Shown here in pieces: positions 1 through 8,143 of a DNA stretch of 50,402 nt (the stretch's first letter is position 1; each line of letters opens with the position of its first letter). Under the pieces are notes generated by a model, which saw only the letters and a list, made by a program, of their open reading frames with translations, ran no database searches and was not told the origin of the DNA. The stretch comes from Sulfurovum sp. (lineage in GTDB: Bacteria > Campylobacterota > Campylobacteria > Campylobacterales > Sulfurovaceae): positions 1 to 50,402 of the forward strand of contig JAAXPZ010000075.1 in the NCBI GenBank assembly GCA_012329065.1. The letters run 5' to 3'. The translations under genes and the position numbers were made by a program.

Positions 1-963
1 AAATTGAGTACTCGTTCATGGTCAAAAAGTAAACCTATTCAGCTTATTAAGTATTTTGAATTTGTATATAAAGTAGTTAAAGAGTATAAAACTAGCGATA
101 TTCTCCACTGTAACGATCTAAACGCACTTCCCATAGGCTATATAATAAAAAAGTTTTACAATAAAAATGTAAAGATAGTTTATGATGCACATGAATACGA
201 GATAAATGATATACCAAACGAGAGTAAATATAGTATAAAGATAAAATACTTTATAGAAAGGTTTCTCATAAAACATGCAGACACGGTTATATGTGTAAGT
301 GACTCAATCGCCAACGAGTATGTAAGGCTTTATAACATAGTCAAGCCTTCACTGGTGCTAAACACACCAGCATACAAGACAATAGAAAAAAAAGATATAT
401 TTCGAGAAACGCTCAATATATCAAAAGAGAAGACCATATTTCTCTATCAGGGAGGATTGAGTAGAGGTAGGGGCATAGAGATACTTCTTGAAGCCTTTAA
501 AACCATAGAAGATGACAAGAACGTGATAGTCTTTATGGGGAATGGTACACTGGAACAGACTATAATCAATGATGTAAATAAATACAACAATATCTATTTT
601 CATAAAGCCGTAACTCCTGACATCCTGCTAGACTTTACTTGTAGTGCAGACTTTGGGATACTGTTTTATGAAAATAGTTGCCTAAACCATGAATATTGCT
701 CGCCAAATAAAATGTTTGAGTACCTTATGGCAGAACTCCCTGTAATAGTTTCAAACCTTTATGAGATGAAGAGACTGGTGGAAACTAACAATATAGGGAT
801 AGTAGCAAAAGAAAATACACCTGCTGGCTTAAAAGAGGCAATCAAAGTAGCGGTAAAACTAGACAATGAAGAGCTACAGAAAAATATCCAAAAAGTGAAA
901 GAGATTTATAATTGGGAAGAGCAGGAGAAGGTTTTATTGAAAGTTTATGAGGAGTTGTATTAG
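1..963 (+). CDS. GT4-family glycosyltransferase, 5' end cut off by the window
   Basis: Partial gene: the frame is open to base 1 and no convincing start is seen, so the N-terminus lies upstream. The visible 320 residues match the paralogous GT4 enzyme at 2808-3956 from about its residue 80 onward. Shared landmarks are an IVYDAHE-like segment, a YQGGLSRGRGIE nucleotide-sugar loop, and a final EYCSPNKMFEYLMAELPVI segment, the GT4 acidic/donor-binding region. It should move a sugar from a nucleotide donor onto a lipid-linked glycan at the cytoplasmic membrane face; donor and acceptor cannot be read from sequence. Its stop codon overlaps the GTG start of the asparagine-synthase-like gene by one base, so the two are translationally linked. 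Confidence 0.88.
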   Translation, partial: KLSTRSWSKSKPIQLIKYFEFVYKVVKEYKTSDILHCNDLNALPIGYIIKKFYNKNVKIVYDAHEYEINDIPNESKYSIKIKYFIERFLIKHADTVICVSDSIANEYVRLYNIVKPSLVLNTPAYKTIEKKDIFRETLNISKEKTIFLYQGGLSRGRGIEILLEAFKTIEDDKNVIVFMGNGTLEQTIINDVNKYNNIYFHKAVTPDILLDFTCSADFGILFYENSCLNHEYCSPNKMFEYLMAELPVIVSNLYEMKRLVETNNIGIVAKENTPAGLKEAIKVAVKLDNEELQKNIQKVKEIYNWEEQEKVLLKVYEELY

Positions 964-2771
964 TGTGTGGGATTAGTGGAATAATCAATAAAAATCAAAA
1001 ACAGGTTAATGAAGATGAGATAAAAAGCATAAATGACTTAATAACTCACAGAGGTCCAGATGATGAGGGGTTTTATCATGAGAGAAACTTTGCATTTGGG
1101 CACAGGCGACTCTCTATCTTGGACTTGAGTAGTGATGGGCATCAGCCAATGCACTATCTGGATGAGAGATATACGATAACTTATAATGGTGAAGTTTATA
1201 ACTATCTTGAGATTAGGGATGAGCTCAAAAAAGATGGATATACCTTTCACTCCGATACAGACACGGAGGTAGTACTCGCAAGCTATGATAAATGGGGTGA
1301 AGAGTGTGTAAATAGATTTAATGGGATGTGGGCATTTGCAATATACGATAAAGAAAAAGATACTATCTTTTGTAGTCGTGATAGGTTTGGAATAAAGCCT
1401 TTTTACTATACAGAGATTGATGGTAGGTTTATATTTGGATCAGAGATTAAACAGCTTTTAGAGTTTTATAGTCAAAAGTTTGTAAATAAAAATGTTTTAA
1501 TGGATTATTTGATTATAGGCTATGAGGATCATACAAATGAAACTTTTTTTGAGAATATATTTAAATTGGAGCAATCGCATAATTTAACATATTGTTTAAG
1601 AAGTAATACATTTAAAATTAATAAATACTATAGTATTAAAAAAAGAAATTTAAATAAAAACGAAAAAGACTCTATTGACAAGTATCGGAAATCTCTTTTT
1701 AGTGCAATTGAATTGAGACTAAGAAGTGATGTAAAGGTCGGTACATGCCTTAGCGGAGGGCTTGATAGTTCATCTATAGCCTCCGTTGCGTCAAAAGAAT
1801 ATCAAAATAAATCTGCCAGTCAATTTACGGCTATTCATGCAAAGTCATTTCAGCAGAACAATGATGAAAGCAAGTATGCACAAGAAGTAAGTGATTATTG
1901 TGATTTAGATTTAAGTATTATTGAGCCAATAACTGATGAGTTTCTAGAAAACATAGATGAAGTGGTATACACACAAGAGGAGCCATTTGGCGACTCTTCG
2001 GTATTTATGCAATACTTCGTTATGAAAAAAGCTAGAGAAATTGGCTGTATTGTGATGCTTGATGGGCAAGGTGGGGATGAAACCCTCTTGGGGTACGAGA
2101 GATATTATCCAGCATATTTAAAAAGTTTAAGTTTTTTAGAAAGAATAAGTGGAATTTTTAGCTCTACAAAAAATTCAAAATTAAGTTTAGTACAGCTTTT
2201 GCAGTATTATGTGTATTTTACAAATGCAAAGATACGCCTATCTAGGCTTTTAAAGCAAAATAGCTTTGTAAAAACTGAATATATGAGTATGATAAATCAA
2301 AAACTTTTAGATCAAAGTGCTAGAAGCTTCATGGATACTTTTGAGTTGCAAAAACTTGAAATATTTAAAACACAGATGCCACATCTTTTGAGATATGAAG
2401 ACAAAAACTCTATGAGAAATTCGGTAGAAACTAGACTACCATTTATAGATTATAATGTTTTAGAAACTGCAATTAACACTCATGAAAACTTGAAAATAAA
2501 AGATGGTTGGACTAAATATATTTTAAGAAAATCAGTTGATAATATATTGCCAAGTAGTATTGTATGGAGAAGAAATAAACTTGGCTTTGAAGCCCCTACT
2601 AAGAGTTGGATGTATAGTATTGAAGGTCAAATAGAGAAAATGATAGATAATTCCAAGATTATTAACACAGTTACTGATAATATAGATTTTAATAAATTAA
2701 ATGAAATTCAAAAATGGAAGCTTTTTAATATTGCGAAGTGGGAACAAATTTATGGCGTAGAGATTAGATAA
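963..2771 (+). CDS. asnB: Asparagine synthase (glutamine-hydrolysing) family amidotransferase
   Basis: A GTG start places Cys2 (MCGISGI) as the N-terminal nucleophile of a class II glutaminase domain (about residues 1-200). This is followed by an ATP-pyrophosphatase synthetase domain with SGGLDSS near residues 264-270, and the length of 602 residues is normal for AsnB. Ammonia freed from glutamine is transferred to an adenylated carboxylate. In a polysaccharide locus such proteins may amidate a sugar acid rather than aspartate; that is inference from context. GC content falls abruptly along the gene: about 44-50% in sampled 60-base blocks at 1081-1260, but about 17-18% at 1621-1680 and 2641-2700. 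The shift lies near the domain boundary and hints at a mosaic origin. Confidence 0.88.
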   Translation: MCGISGIINKNQKQVNEDEIKSINDLITHRGPDDEGFYHERNFAFGHRRLSILDLSSDGHQPMHYLDERYTITYNGEVYNYLEIRDELKKDGYTFHSDTDTEVVLASYDKWGEECVNRFNGMWAFAIYDKEKDTIFCSRDRFGIKPFYYTEIDGRFIFGSEIKQLLEFYSQKFVNKNVLMDYLIIGYEDHTNETFFENIFKLEQSHNLTYCLRSNTFKINKYYSIKKRNLNKNEKDSIDKYRKSLFSAIELRLRSDVKVGTCLSGGLDSSSIASVASKEYQNKSASQFTAIHAKSFQQNNDESKYAQEVSDYCDLDLSIIEPITDEFLENIDEVVYTQEEPFGDSSVFMQYFVMKKAREIGCIVMLDGQGGDETLLGYERYYPAYLKSLSFLERISGIFSSTKNSKLSLVQLLQYYVYFTNAKIRLSRLLKQNSFVKTEYMSMINQKLLDQSARSFMDTFELQKLEIFKTQMPHLLRYEDKNSMRNSVETRLPFIDYNVLETAINTHENLKIKDGWTKYILRKSVDNILPSSIVWRRNKLGFEAPTKSWMYSIEGQIEKMIDNSKIINTVTDNIDFNKLNEIQKWKLFNIAKWEQIYGVEIR

Positions 2772-2807
2772 TTGTTTAATCAAAAGAATAAAAAGGTTTA
2801 AGAAATC

Positions 2808-3956
2808 ATGAATATTTTACATTTAACGCAGACAGATATTAAGTCTGATTCTAGAATATTAAAAGAAATGAATAGTATTGCGACATTAAACAGTACTTAT
2901 GAGGTCAGTGGGATAGGCGTGATTTTAAATAGAGGTGAAAAGCATACAAACAATAAGGACAATCTAGATATCTACTCTATTATTCTCAAGTCAAGAGAAT
3001 GGAGGTTTCTTCCAAGGGTTATTAGACATACATGTTCACTTGTAGAGCTCACTTTTAAAATGTTTTATAAAGCCAAAAAACTGCAACCAAAAGTTATTCA
3101 TTGTCATGACACCCTTGTGTTGCCATTGGGTGTCATGGTGAAAGCTTTTACAGGAGCAAAGCTCATATACGATGCCCATGAGTTGGAGTCTGATAGAAAT
3201 GGATTGACAAAGATACTAGGGAAGTTGACACTATTTGCAGAGAAAGCATTGTGGAGATATGTGGATGCTTTAATCGTCGTAAGTCCATCTATAGAGAAAT
3301 GGTATATGGAAAATATTGGTGATAAGTACTCGGAGATAGTTTTGAATTCTCCTGTACTAGAAAAAGAAGAGTCTTCTAAAGAAAGTAGCTATCTTAGAGA
3401 GTATTTTTCGATACCAAAAGAATCAAAAATATTTTTATATGTAGGCGGGTTAGTGCATGGTAGAGGTATAGAATTGTTAACAGACGCATTTAGAGTCTCT
3501 GACATAAAGTCTAGTTTAGTTTTTTTGGGCTATGGCACATTAAGTGATGAGCTAAAAGAGATAGCTAGTAGTTCTTCAAATATATATGTGCATGATGCAG
3601 TACCGCATGAAGAAGTAGTCCCTGTAGCGAAAAGCGCAGATATAGGATTGTGTTTGATACAAAATGTATCATTGAGTGATTACTATTGTTTGCCAAATAA
3701 ATTGTTTGAATACTGTTTTGCGGAGATTCCAGTTTTAGCATCGGACTTTCCCGATATTTCAGCTACAGTTAAAAAGTATAATCTTGGAAAATGTACAGAG
3801 TTAAATAGTGCAAGTATTTATGAGGCTATAAAGGAGTTTGAAAATATGGAAGTATTAGAAAATATTGATATCAACAAATTGTATGAACTTAGTTGGGAAG
3901 CTCAAGAAGATAAACTTATTAAATTGTATGAACAAATAATTAAAGTGCAAGGATAA
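2808..3956 (+). CDS. GT4-family glycosyltransferase
   Basis: 382 residues with the GT-B fold pattern of family GT4. An N-terminal Rossmann half begins MNILHLTQTDI with SDSRILKE. A central YDAHELESDRNG segment follows, then FLYVGGLVHGRGIELL, the start of the C-terminal donor-binding domain, and YYCLPNKLFEYCFAEIPVL near the end. It is a clear paralog of the truncated first gene of the window, sharing the YDAHE, GGL-x-x-GRGIE and PNK-x-FEY blocks in the same order. It follows the AsnB-like gene after 36 bases and precedes a second Cys-initiated amidotransferase by 3 bases. Likely role: cytoplasmic assembly of a lipid-linked glycan. Specificity is unknown. Confidence 0.87.
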   Translation: MNILHLTQTDIKSDSRILKEMNSIATLNSTYEVSGIGVILNRGEKHTNNKDNLDIYSIILKSREWRFLPRVIRHTCSLVELTFKMFYKAKKLQPKVIHCHDTLVLPLGVMVKAFTGAKLIYDAHELESDRNGLTKILGKLTLFAEKALWRYVDALIVVSPSIEKWYMENIGDKYSEIVLNSPVLEKEESSKESSYLREYFSIPKESKIFLYVGGLVHGRGIELLTDAFRVSDIKSSLVFLGYGTLSDELKEIASSSSNIYVHDAVPHEEVVPVAKSADIGLCLIQNVSLSDYYCLPNKLFEYCFAEIPVLASDFPDISATVKKYNLGKCTELNSASIYEAIKEFENMEVLENIDINKLYELSWEAQEDKLIKLYEQIIKVQG

Positions 3957-3959
3957 GCT

Positions 3960-5789
3960 ATGTGTGGTATTTTTGGCCAAGTTTCCAAATCAAAAGTAGA
4001 TAAAAACAAGCTAAATAAGCTAGTAAAACATTCTGAACAAAGAGGTGTTGATTCTTCTGGTTTGATATATTATGAAGATGGAAGATATAGCATCCAAAGG
4101 GCAGATTATAATATAGAAAAACTTTTAAAACAAGTGAAACCTTACGCCTCTAAAATAGTTTTAGGTCATAGTCGTCTTATTACAAATGGATTAGGCGATA
4201 ATCAGCCAGTGGTTTATGATGGTCTTTGTGCTATTCATAATGGGGTTATTGTGAATGAAAAAGAAGTTTGGGAAAGTATTGGGCTAGAGAGAAAACTACA
4301 AATTGACTCAGAAGCTATTGTAGCAATAGCTTCTGAACATTTACAAAATGGTGGTGAAATCTCTGAAATATCAAATAAAGTACTTAGTTTATGTAGGGGT
4401 GTTATCGCTTGTTCTTTACTTGTTCCTTCAGAGGGACAAATTATACTTTTCTCCAACAATGGCAGTTTGTATGTAGGTGAAAGTGATGATAGCATATATT
4501 TTGCATCTGAGAATTATGCTTTGAGCCAAGTTGGCTGTAGTAATATTAGACAAATAAAAGAAGAGGCTTTTTTTATTGATATTCCAGCTTCTCAAAAAGA
4601 ATTAAGCATTAAAGATGTTAGCACAAGAAAAGAAAATTTAATTCCTGAGTTCTCTTATGGCAAAATACAAGAAAACTTACTCGAATATAAAGAGTTGAAA
4701 AACTTAAAAAGATGCACAAGATGTATTTTGCCTGAGACAATGCCCTATATAAAGTTTGATGAGCAAGGTGTTTGTAATTATTGTCATAACTATACACCTC
4801 GCAATAAACCAAAACCAAAAGAAGAATTATTTAAAATTGTAGAGTCTTATCGTTGTGAGCATGGAGAGGATTGTATTGTGCCTTTTTCAGGAGGTCGCGA
4901 TAGTTGCTATGGTTTACATCTCATCATAAAAGAACTTGAAATGAAACCAATTACTTATACCTATGATTGGGGAATGGTAACAGACTTGGGTCGTCGAAAT
5001 ATCTCTCAAATGTGTGGCGACCTAGGGATAGAAAATATTATTGTAGCTGCTGACATTTCTAAAAAAAGGAAAAATATAAAGATGAATCTTAAGGCATGGC
5101 TAAAGTCTCCAAATCTAGGAATGATGGCTATGTTAACGGCTGGAGATAAGCATTTTTTTAGACATGTAGAGAGTATTAAGAAACAAACTGGTATTAATTT
5201 AAATCTTTGGGGGGTCAATCCTTTAGAGGTAACGCATTTTAAAACAGGGTTTTTAGGAATAGAGCCAGACTTTGAAGAAAAGAGAGTTTATAGTCATGGT
5301 GCTATGAAGCAGCTTAGATACCATTCAAAGCGATTTAAGGCAATGACAAAAAGTCTGGGCTATTTTAATAGTTCTTTATGGGATACGCTCTCAGGAGAAT
5401 ATTATAGAAGCTTTACTGAGAAAAAAGATTATTATCATATCTTTGATTATTGGAGATGGGATGAAGATGAGGTAAACAATACTCTGATAGACGACCATGG
5501 TTGGGAAATCGCTATAGACACAAGTACAACATGGCGTATTGGAGATGGGACAGCAGGGTTTTACAATTATGTATATTATACGGTTGCTGGTTTTACGGAG
5601 CATGATACATTTAGATCTAATCAAATTCGTGAAGGTCAAATGACAAGAGAAAAAGCTTTGGAGTTAGTTATGGATGAAAATAGACCAAGGTATCAAAATA
5701 TTCGTTGGTATTTGGATACTTTAGGTATGGACTTTGAAGAGGTAATTAAAATTGTTAATGATATACCAAAAATATATAAAGAGGCATAG
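3960..5789 (+). CDS. Fused class II glutaminase and WbpG-like N-acetyl-sugar amidotransferase
   Basis: Two enzymes appear joined in 609 residues. Residues 1 to about 220 begin MCGIFGQ, and Cys2 is the expected nucleophile of an Ntn-type glutaminase; GHSRLITNG and CAIHNGVI are typical of that domain. From about residue 245 the protein looks like the WbpG/PseA family: a four-cysteine zinc-type motif (C252, C255, C272, C275), a PP-loop SGGRDS at 310-315 and a long C-terminal alpha/beta region. Known WbpG proteins draw ammonia from separate HisH- and HisF-like partners, and no such genes are present here. The inference is that the fused domain supplies ammonia internally to turn a sugar carboxylate into an amide or an acetamido group into an acetamidino group. 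The downstream epimerase starts at the next base. Confidence 0.85.
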   Translation: MCGIFGQVSKSKVDKNKLNKLVKHSEQRGVDSSGLIYYEDGRYSIQRADYNIEKLLKQVKPYASKIVLGHSRLITNGLGDNQPVVYDGLCAIHNGVIVNEKEVWESIGLERKLQIDSEAIVAIASEHLQNGGEISEISNKVLSLCRGVIACSLLVPSEGQIILFSNNGSLYVGESDDSIYFASENYALSQVGCSNIRQIKEEAFFIDIPASQKELSIKDVSTRKENLIPEFSYGKIQENLLEYKELKNLKRCTRCILPETMPYIKFDEQGVCNYCHNYTPRNKPKPKEELFKIVESYRCEHGEDCIVPFSGGRDSCYGLHLIIKELEMKPITYTYDWGMVTDLGRRNISQMCGDLGIENIIVAADISKKRKNIKMNLKAWLKSPNLGMMAMLTAGDKHFFRHVESIKKQTGINLNLWGVNPLEVTHFKTGFLGIEPDFEEKRVYSHGAMKQLRYHSKRFKAMTKSLGYFNSSLWDTLSGEYYRSFTEKKDYYHIFDYWRWDEDEVNNTLIDDHGWEIAIDTSTTWRIGDGTAGFYNYVYYTVAGFTEHDTFRSNQIREGQMTREKALELVMDENRPRYQNIRWYLDTLGMDFEEVIKIVNDIPKIYKEA

Positions 5790-6845
5790 ATGAAAATAGT
5801 AAGCATTTTAGGTGCAAGACCACAGTTTATAAAAGCAGGTACTGTAAGTAGAGAGATAGCTAAGTACAAAGATATAGAAGAAGTGATTATCCACACAGGG
5901 CAGCACTATGATGCCAATATGTCAGATGTCTTTTTTGATGAAATTCAGATACCAAAACCACACTATAACCTAGATATAAATGGACTAGGGCATGGTGCAA
6001 TGACTGGGCAAATGCTAGAGAAGGTAGAAGGAGTATTGTTAAAAGAAAAACCTGACTGGGTGATGGTCTATGGTGATACAAACTCTACATTGGCTGGGGC
6101 ATTAGCAGCTTCTAAACTGCACATAAAAGTAGCTCATGTGGAAGCAGGGTTACGCTCTTTTAATATGAAGATGCCAGAAGAAGTCAACAGGATACTTACA
6201 GATAGGATGAGTACCATACTTTTTTGCCCCACACAAAGTGCCAGAGATAATTTAGCCAATGAAGGGTATGGCAATCTTGATATAGCAGTGATACACAATG
6301 GTGATGTGATGCAAGATGGAGCTATATTTTATAAGGATTTAGCAGTAAAACCAAAAGTAAAACTAGAAGATGAATATATATTGTCTACCGTCCATAGGGC
6401 TGAAAATACAGATGATTTGGAATGCCTAAGTGCCATAGTATCAGCACTGAACGAGATAGCCAAAGAGATACAAATAGTGGTACCTCTTCATCCTCGAACC
6501 AAAGCTATACTAGGGAAGAACAATATGACAACAGATTTTACAATTATTGAACCCATAGGGTACCTAGAGATGGTGTACTTGATCAAAAATTCAAAACTCA
6601 TTATGACCGATAGTGGTGGGCTTCAAAAAGAGGCATTTTTCTTTGAAAAACCGTGCATAACACTTAGAGATGAGACGGAGTGGGTTGAGTTGGTGGAGCA
6701 TGGGTTTAATGTCTTGGTGGGTGCTGATAAAGAAAAGATATTGGCAGCTTATCATAATCAGCTGTTTAATGATAGTTTTGATATGGATTTGTATGGTATG
6801 GGCAAAGCGAGTGAAATGATAGTCGAAGCATTATTGGAATTTTAA
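5790..6845 (+). CDS. wecB: Non-hydrolysing UDP-N-acetylglucosamine 2-epimerase (WecB/WbpI family)
   Basis: 351 residues with the family's motifs in order: GARPQFIKA at the N-terminus, HTGQHYD, YGDTNST, HVEAGLRS, PEEVNRILTD, STVHRAEN and TDSGGLQKEA. The acidic residues in the VEAGLRS and PEEVNR blocks and the histidine in VHRAEN are those used by WecB to epimerise C2 of UDP-GlcNAc to UDP-ManNAc. Beside a WbpG-like amidotransferase it could instead be a WbpI-type enzyme acting on a diacetamido-uronic acid; sequence alone does not decide. The ATG follows the preceding stop directly, and its own stop overlaps the next start (TAATG). Confidence 0.9.
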   Translation: MKIVSILGARPQFIKAGTVSREIAKYKDIEEVIIHTGQHYDANMSDVFFDEIQIPKPHYNLDINGLGHGAMTGQMLEKVEGVLLKEKPDWVMVYGDTNSTLAGALAASKLHIKVAHVEAGLRSFNMKMPEEVNRILTDRMSTILFCPTQSARDNLANEGYGNLDIAVIHNGDVMQDGAIFYKDLAVKPKVKLEDEYILSTVHRAENTDDLECLSAIVSALNEIAKEIQIVVPLHPRTKAILGKNNMTTDFTIIEPIGYLEMVYLIKNSKLIMTDSGGLQKEAFFFEKPCITLRDETEWVELVEHGFNVLVGADKEKILAAYHNQLFNDSFDMDLYGMGKASEMIVEALLEF

Positions 6846-8056
6846 TGAATATTTGGATTTTTAACCATCATGCACTCACGCCCGACATGAGTGGAGGGAC
6901 AAGACATTATGATTTCGCAAAAGAGCTCACCAAAAGAGGGCATAGTGTAACCATCGTAGCTTCTAGCTTTCATTACTCCAAATACGAAGAGATGAAAGAG
7001 TATGATGATAAAGAATTTTTACAAGAACAAATAGATGGCGTCGATTTTGTCTGGATAAAAACACCTGCATACTTTGGGAATGGAGTGGCTAGGGTTAGAA
7101 ATATGTTGAGCTACACATATAAAGTTTTAAAAATCATACCCAAACTAAAACTAAAAAAGCCAGATATTATTATAGGCTCATCTGTACATCTTTTTGCTGT
7201 GTATGGTGCGTATAAGCTGTCTAAAAAATATGCTACTCCTTTTGTGATGGAGGTAAGAGATATATGGCCTCAAACATTGATAGACATGGGTATATCAAAA
7301 TGGCATCCATTTATAATAATGCTCGGGTGGCTTGAAAAATATCTCTATAAAAAAGCAGATAAAATCATCTCAAATCTTCCTTATGCGTATGAACATATAG
7401 AAAAGTTTGTTTCTAAAAATAAATTTGTTTGGATTTCAAATGGTGTTGACCTTGACAATATCCCGTATGTAGAAAAAGAAAAGACAGATATATTTGTAAT
7501 TAGCTATACGGGGGCTATTGGTGTGGCAAACAATTTAGCATTATTGGTAGGTGCAGCAATAAATTTAAAAGACAAAAAAGATATCTTATTTAGAATAGTT
7601 GGAGATGGTGCAGAAAAAGCAAAACTAAAGAAAATAGTAAAGTCAAAACAATTAAAAAATATATCTATTGAAGATTCTGTGTCCAAAGGTGAAGTATCGG
7701 GCATACTAAAGTCAAGTGATGCATTGTATTTTAACCTTAAAGATAGCCCTGTGTTTAATTATGGCATAAGCTCTAACAAGCTTTTTGATTACATGGCATC
7801 AGGGAGAGTTATAATATTTTCAAGTAAAGCAAGAAATAATCCAATTAGAGATGCAAATGCTGGATATACAATAGACACTGGTGATATAGAGCAACTGGAA
7901 AAAGCAATTTTGGGCATATATGCACTAAAACAAGATGAAAGAAATAAAATAGGCAGAAAGATTAGGAGATATACTGAAGAGAATTATGACATAGATATAC
8001 TTGTTGACAAACTGGAAAGTATTTTGAAGCATGAAGTGCTACTGTGGAAAGATTAA
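6845..8056 (+). CDS. WbuB-like GT4 glycosyltransferase
   Basis: 403 residues. The start MNIWIFNHHALTPDMSGGTRH, with an SGGTRHYD loop and HSVTIVAS, is typical of the WbuB branch of GT4 enzymes. Members described in O-antigen loci add N-acetylfucosamine or a similar 6-deoxy amino sugar. A central EVRDIWPQTL segment and a late FNYGISSNKLFDYMASG block, the donor-binding region, support the assignment. It overlaps the epimerase stop by one base and ends about 90 bases before pglB, where a promoter-like TATAAT suggests a new transcription unit may begin. The donor sugar is not determined. Confidence 0.85.
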   Translation: MNIWIFNHHALTPDMSGGTRHYDFAKELTKRGHSVTIVASSFHYSKYEEMKEYDDKEFLQEQIDGVDFVWIKTPAYFGNGVARVRNMLSYTYKVLKIIPKLKLKKPDIIIGSSVHLFAVYGAYKLSKKYATPFVMEVRDIWPQTLIDMGISKWHPFIIMLGWLEKYLYKKADKIISNLPYAYEHIEKFVSKNKFVWISNGVDLDNIPYVEKEKTDIFVISYTGAIGVANNLALLVGAAINLKDKKDILFRIVGDGAEKAKLKKIVKSKQLKNISIEDSVSKGEVSGILKSSDALYFNLKDSPVFNYGISSNKLFDYMASGRVIIFSSKARNNPIRDANAGYTIDTGDIEQLEKAILGIYALKQDERNKIGRKIRRYTEENYDIDILVDKLESILKHEVLLWKD

Positions 8057-8095
8057 ATTGATAGTTAGAAATATATAACATTAGGGCAAAATGGC

Positions 8096-8101
8096 TATAA
8101 T
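8096..8101 (+). promoter_or_regulatory. Candidate -10 element upstream of pglB
   Basis: A perfect TATAAT stands in the 87-base gap before pglB, about 43 bases ahead of its GTG start. There is no clear -35 box, which is usual for vegetative promoters in Campylobacterota. The same ten bases, TGGCTATAAT, precede rpsL. It would let the pglB-pglF part be transcribed independently of the upstream glycosyltransferases. Confidence 0.42.
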
Positions 8102-8143
8102 GATGACTATGAATTAAAAATTAAGTAATATTGAGGGGCAACA

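Noticed and set aside
8093-8102. Shared TGGCTATAAT before pglB and rpsL as a special regulon signal.
   Set aside because: It is close to the general -10 consensus, so sharing ten bases says little.
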